From NCBI GenBank assembly GCA_010909165.1, contig MU008241.1, positions 1 to 48,759 on the forward strand: DNA of 48,759 nt, given 5' to 3'. Shown here piece by piece: positions 44,825-48,759 of this stretch (positions are counted from its first letter, which is position 1; the number at the start of each line of letters is the position of its first letter). The translations under genes and the position numbers were made by a program. The DNA comes from Anthoceros angustus (lineage: Eukaryota > Streptophyta > Anthocerotopsida > Anthocerotales > Anthocerotaceae). A model generated the notes under the pieces. It ran no database searches, was not told the origin of the DNA, and saw only the letters and a list, made by a program, of their open reading frames with translations.

Positions 44825-45002
44825 TTTGTGAGCGGAAGCTCGTTGAATTGCAAGAAGGAATAAAAGCAATTAATTAAAAAGGTTGAATACAAAATTGTCT
44901 TAAGTACTTCATGTGAGAAGGTGTGACCATTCACCACTAACCAAGATATTAAATAACTAAATAATAACTGGTAGGTTAATAAGAACCTTCCACATTCTAA
45001 CA
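44825..45002 (-). repeat. Partial copia LTR with polypurine tract
   Basis: Minus strand TTAAGTGGGAG followed by TGTTAGAATGTGGAAGG, a copia polypurine tract/3' LTR junction; the LTR is cut by copia3 at its left end. Not the same LTR as copia1, 2 or 4. Confidence 0.6.
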
Positions 45003-45049
45003 CTCCCACTTAACCTAAGCAGGTAATTTTTTTTAATTCCACCACTCCA

Positions 45050-45122
45050 GGTAAATACGAGTAACTCCATGTAAATATGGGTAATTCTAGGTAAATACGG
45101 GTAGATACAGGTGAATACCATT
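45050..45122. repeat. Imperfect short tandem repeats
   Basis: GTAAATACGAGTA, GTAAATATGGGTA, GTAAATACGGGTA and GTGAATACC recur every ~20-24 bp, probably inside the copia internal region to the right of 45002. Confidence 0.7.
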
Positions 45123-46314
45123 ATGTACCGTTAAAAATACCGTTATGTACCCATCACCATGCACATGTAGGGGTAATGGGGGTTGTTGGGCATTAAAGAC
45201 CCATACCCCCTTCACCCCGTGAAAGCCGTATCCCGCGCCGGCTTCAAAAACACACCAGCCATGGACCTGAAAAACCAGCGAACACGGGCGAAGCCGTCAG
45301 CTCAACGCAGAGGGTATCGGCTCAGAACAATGGAGGGAGGACGGGCGCGCACGGCGCGGATGAGCGTGGGAGGTCGCGCCCTAAGGGGCAATCTTGCAGG
45401 GCGCCAACAAGCGGCTGAGTCTGCCGAGTGCGCATGCGATCTAAAAGACCGGATCACTGCATCCGTCACGCCACTCCACAACGCCGCCACGGCCTGAGAC
45501 GTCCGTGACGGGCCCTCGGCGAAGCAGCTGACTCCCTGCGATCGACGCGGCGAGGCGCGTGGTCGCCTCCACCACCCAATCTTGTGTCCTTGCTCCTTTG
45601 TTCCCTGTAACAGGCTTTCTGTCCACAACCCATAAGGGATGCACCCTCAAATGGAGACATCCTAAACATGAGATGCAGGCATCTGGGCACCCTGAACGAG
45701 GACAGGCATCTGGGCATGAAAAATAGCCGTGCAGTTGTAAACCCTATATTTATGCTTCATATCCTGTTCTTGATTTTCCTTGAAGAGGTGCTTGCTGTTA
45801 ACCATAAAGTGCATATGATCTTGCTCCAGATACATGGCCAATGGAAAAACTCCGTAGAGGTCCGATGCGTGTTGATCCTAACCGTCATCCAGATGTGAGA
45901 TATGACCAGAGACACTTTGAGGAGGACAGAGAAAAGATCCAAGGAGTGATAAGAAGAAGGATAGCCGCTAGAAAGGGGGACATCCAAGACCTACACTCCT
46001 TTGGATGCAGTGGGAAGAGTGGATAGTGCCCGGCGTCTTGAGGTAAAATAATGCAGGTGATAATTGTTAGTTGAAAAATACTAACCCTTAGATCAATTAC
46101 TAGTCAGTTCACGATTTTATTTAACCTGTATGCTTCATCCACTATACTGACCTGTAATGTGCAGGCAACTTAACAGAAAGAAAAAAAAAACTTTACACTG
46201 ACCATGGATGCCTTGAAATATGTAAACAGACTCAGGTGGCGAAAACTGGCAAGCTAAGAAGTTAGCAGCTAGTAAAACTCAAGTCAAGAAGCGTGAGCCA
46301 TGTCAAGGCCATGT
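45123..46314. other. No gene recognised
   Basis: Frames at 45183-45497 (+) and 45628-45302 (-) are mutual shadows in GC-rich DNA. 45841-46026 (+) encodes a charged peptide (RGPMRVDPNRHPDVRYDQRH) without known motif. A near-duplicate GGCATCTGGGCA occurs twice at 45678-45715. Confidence 0.4.
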
Positions 46315-46495
46315 CGCGCAATGGCCGCATAGCATCGCATGCGGCGACCCGCAGATTCCTTGCGCAGGAAAAATTGCCTTGGCCTTTGGCCGGAAGGACA
46401 CCAAGTTCTTCCTTGGTCTTTGGCCAAAAGGGCAGCAAAGTTCCTGGCCTTAGCCAAGGAACAAGGCAAAGGGAGGCATAAATAGCCTCCGACCG
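46315..46495 (+). repeat. Direct repeat unit 1 (~170 bp)
   Basis: Shares ATGGCCG...GCATGCGGCG, GGCCGGAAGGACACCAAG and TTCCTGGCCTTAGCCAAGG with 47116-47300. Ends with GGAGGCATAAATAGCCTCC, a TATA-like core in a GGAGG/CCTCC hairpin like that of the copia1 LTR promoter. Confidence 0.8.
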
Positions 46496-47115
46496 CGAAC
46501 AGGTGAGATCAAGTTGGTTGCCTGAGGCTCCCACTTGATAGTGCGGTTCCCAAAAGTCACAAGAGAGAAATGAGAAAAACTGTAGGGACGAAGTATGGCT
46601 GCCTTTCCATTCAGACAAACATCTACAATCCAAGAATCCACGGCTGGGTGCCCACATATATAGGCAAAACCCTCAGGAGTTCTCGATGAAGTGCCTCCTC
46701 GTTCTTGATGGTAGGCACTTTAGGTCTATTTATAATCCTACTTTCCTTGGCCTTCGAACAAATAATAATGTTTATGTGTTCAACCATCTATTCGCCCTTT
46801 TCCTTGATTTACGATTTTTATGTATTTTCCAATATAGGTCCGCTGCCTATATATGCGTCATGCCACCGCGCCTTACATACATAACCATGTATATAGATTG
46901 CATGCGCCATGACACATCGTCCCTCAACATGTCCACATACATCACATGTCATCCATCCGTCGCACATACCATGTGCATGCCATCCATGGGCAATGCACAT
47001 GCCATCACATGCACTCGCATCCAAATCAAGTGGCTTATGCCAAATGGGATGCCAATCGGCGTCATTGTTTCATCGGGCCTTGCTTTGTCGACAAGAATAA
47101 AGATGACAACAAGAA
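46496..47115. other. Spacer between the direct repeats
   Basis: Contains a minus-strand trace DSWIVDVCLN ... LVTFGNRTIK (46635-46530) that faintly recalls a copia protease, and a CATG-rich low-complexity tract (46905-47030). The plus frame 46686-47144 has no recognisable domain. Confidence 0.3.
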
Positions 47116-47300
47116 TGGCCGTGATAGCCGCATGCGGCGCCTGACTGCGATTCCTTCGTCTGCAGCAGCAAAATTCGTCCTTGGCCTTTGGCCGGAAGGA
47201 CACCAAGTTCTTCCTTGGTCTTTGGCCAAAAGGGCAGCAAAGTTCCTGGCCTTAGCCAAGGAACAAAGGCAAAGGGAGGCAAAATAGCCTCCACGACGCT
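47116..47300 (+). repeat. Direct repeat unit 2 (~170 bp)
   Basis: Second copy; the TATA-like core has become GGAGGCAAAATAGCCTCC. The two copies diverge right after CCTCC, so they are LTR-like promoter segments or a plain duplication. Confidence 0.8.
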
Positions 47301-47505
47301 CGGAAAATCTAGGGGTGAAAAACCCACAGCTTTTCCACATCAAAAGCTACCACAATCCGAGTGAAAACACTACTTACCAGAAACCAAACCATCCTTTCTG
47401 CGGGCCTGTGTGAGACGAGGAGGATGCATCACTCAAGTCCTCATCATCCGATTCTTCAATGTGTTCGGCTTGATCTCTTGAGCTTGACTCCAAGAGCGAC
47501 AAAAC

Positions 47506-47990
47506 TCAAAATCGGACTGTCACGTACCTCCTGCTCGGATAATCAAAAACAGGCTTGGGACAGTGAATGACCATGTGTGGTTCTACCAGCTTGCGCAGCA
47601 ACCGAAATGCCTTCTTGTCCGCTGAATCCCATTCTGTCTGCTCAATGTAGGGGATCTTCAACTTGTCTGTGACACGATAAAATTGCCTAGGCCATCCGAC
47701 AACTGTATGGCCTGTCTTGAGGTGATGGAAAAACAGAAGCCAATCTTTTAGATAGACTAACCTCTCTGGCACCCTGTCCTCCCACATGATCAACTCCTTG
47801 GGTAACCTCAAACCGTCAAACGTTTGATGCATGAAGAAGTGGTGCTAGATTTTGCGCCAGGCTCCTTCACAGTAGGCTGTCCATGTCCTGGAGTCCTCTC
47901 CTGTGCAGCTCAAACAAATCACGGTGGTCTGTGGGGTAGAATTCCACCCGACACCGCTCATGGTTGAAAAATATGAGAATTGGTGTAGAT
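47506..47990 (-). CDS. Unrecognised minus-strand ORF
   Basis: 108 codons from 47832: MHQTFDGLRLPKELIMWEDR, LVYLKDWLLFFHHLKTGHTV, QTEWDSADKKAFRLLRKLVE. Similar composition continues upstream (47940-47840) through a stop (NHERCR, TDHRDLFELHRRG), so the ORF is probably broken. The Trp/Leu-rich globular pattern looks like real coding sequence. It resembles neither RT, integrase nor Gag. It might be an extra ORF of a repeat. Confidence 0.35.
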
Positions 47991-48059
47991 CAATTGCTAT
48001 AAAATAACTACATTATTATATTTGTTAAAACAATGAGTATGTAAAACACAAGCAAAATA

Positions 48060-48210
48060 ACTGAACTTAACCTAGGTGGGTCAATAGACACACCCCTTCA
48101 TAAGGACGTAACCCTAATGAACGGGCACCTAGACTTATAATAGCTATGAACGCATTCACACTATATATGTACCAAATCGAACCCTAATGAATTAACACTT
48201 GTTCTCATCA
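48060..48210 (-). repeat. Copia LTR end (minus), related to 41379-41621
   Basis: Minus strand AACAAGTGGGAG then TGATGAGAACAAG, a polypurine tract and LTR start. ACATATATAGTG is the TATA box. It shares CGTAACCCTAATGAACGGG with the LTR at 41379. The left end is uncertain. Confidence 0.65.
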
Positions 48211-48759
48211 CTCCCACTTGTTAATTATTATGGAGTCTTTTGCCTCCTCCACTACGTCCCGTGTTGTGAAGACTGTGAGTCCATTGAGAATCTCACGATC
48301 CTTGTGTGTACTTTGGGACGTAAGCTCAAGATGGCGGTACGGTGTGAAGGCGACCATCTTGTGTTCGCGCTTGTAGCGCTTTACGTCCCATGCCTCCGGC
48401 AATAAAGCTGCTGAGCGAAGGCTAAGAATAACATTTGTTTCAAGTCAATGAAACTTTGATTATTTAATGGTAAATAATGACTTTTTGTTATATGGTTGAT
48501 GAAACCAATCCTTACCTTGACTAATCAAATCTCTCACCTCATGCCTCCATCACTTTAACTTGCCTTTTCACTATTGAAAGTTCTCTATGCAATCTGAATA
48601 TATTAAGATATTATTATCTATTATAATTTAATAATATTTCTCTTAATTTATCCTGATATATTATATTATCTTCTCAATTACCATTCACAAAAAGAATCTA
48701 ATCCTACTCAACTTCATAGACAAATAGAGTACTTGTAAGAAAAATATCTCACACATCCT
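48211..48759. other. AT-rich tail, no gene recognised
   Basis: 48402-48208 (minus) has a 64-codon frame (MPEAWDVKRYKREHKMVAF) with no known motif; it lies just upstream of the polypurine tract. 48420-48759 is very AT-rich (TATTAAGATATTATTATC) without coding signal. Confidence 0.4.

Noticed and set aside
45183-45628. Arg/Ala-rich frames on both strands
   Set aside because: Mutually antisense frames in GC-rich DNA without motifs.

Overview
The window is nuclear DNA of a land plant. It holds one intact, intron-rich host gene, a brassinosteroid-signalling kinase (BSK) at 34252-38372 (+), ten exons, 490 codons. Almost everything else is nested, decaying LTR retrotransposons. Several copia copies carry the plant initiator-Met primer site TGGTATCAGAGC. 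The species cannot be named from the sequence.

Layout. 1-2560 is a minus-strand Ty3/gypsy junction: a gag piece, a ~1.0-kb LTR (copy A), and the end of an extra coiled-coil ORF. 2570-19281 is a plus-strand gypsy element (G1): protease/RT remnants, RNase H, integrase, a pol-distal extra ORF and a ~1.0-kb LTR (copy B). Two copia elements split it: copia1 (3885-9006, +) between RT and RNase H, and copia2 (13659-~17908, -). 19282-21240 is another gypsy gag-protease (-), interrupted by a bacterial IscR-like fragment that abuts a 68-bp N gap (20862-20929). 21245-22032 is a copia gag/protease fragment (-). 22033-32097 is a third copy of the gypsy 3' half (-; LTR copy C plus the coiled-coil ORF), split by a young copia element (copia4, 23978-30509, -). 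Copia4 has ~205-bp LTRs, a long unrecognised extension at the Gag N-terminus, and an antisense, apparently spliced ORF between pol and its 3' LTR.

32098-34251 holds a LINE RT fragment with an in-frame 117-bp duplication, then the BSK upstream region. After BSK come 23-bp and 62-bp tandem repeats (38870-39290), anonymous decayed DNA, a copia LTR with primer site (41379-41633), a second copy of the copia1 family (copia3, 41860-~44820, -), further LTR ends (45002, 48210), a ~170-bp direct repeat pair and an unrecognised minus ORF (47506-47832).

Themes worth a second look: (i) the gypsy family's extra ORF, whose Pro/Thr/Val/Gly repeats are written in short palindromes (CCTACC-RY-GGTAGG type) that also occur elsewhere in the window; (ii) the antisense spliced ORF in copia4; (iii) the bacterial fragment at the gap; (iv) a recurrent pattern of small changes at CAG/CTG sites in the repeats but not in BSK, which looks either like methylation-associated sequencing error or like a mutation signature.
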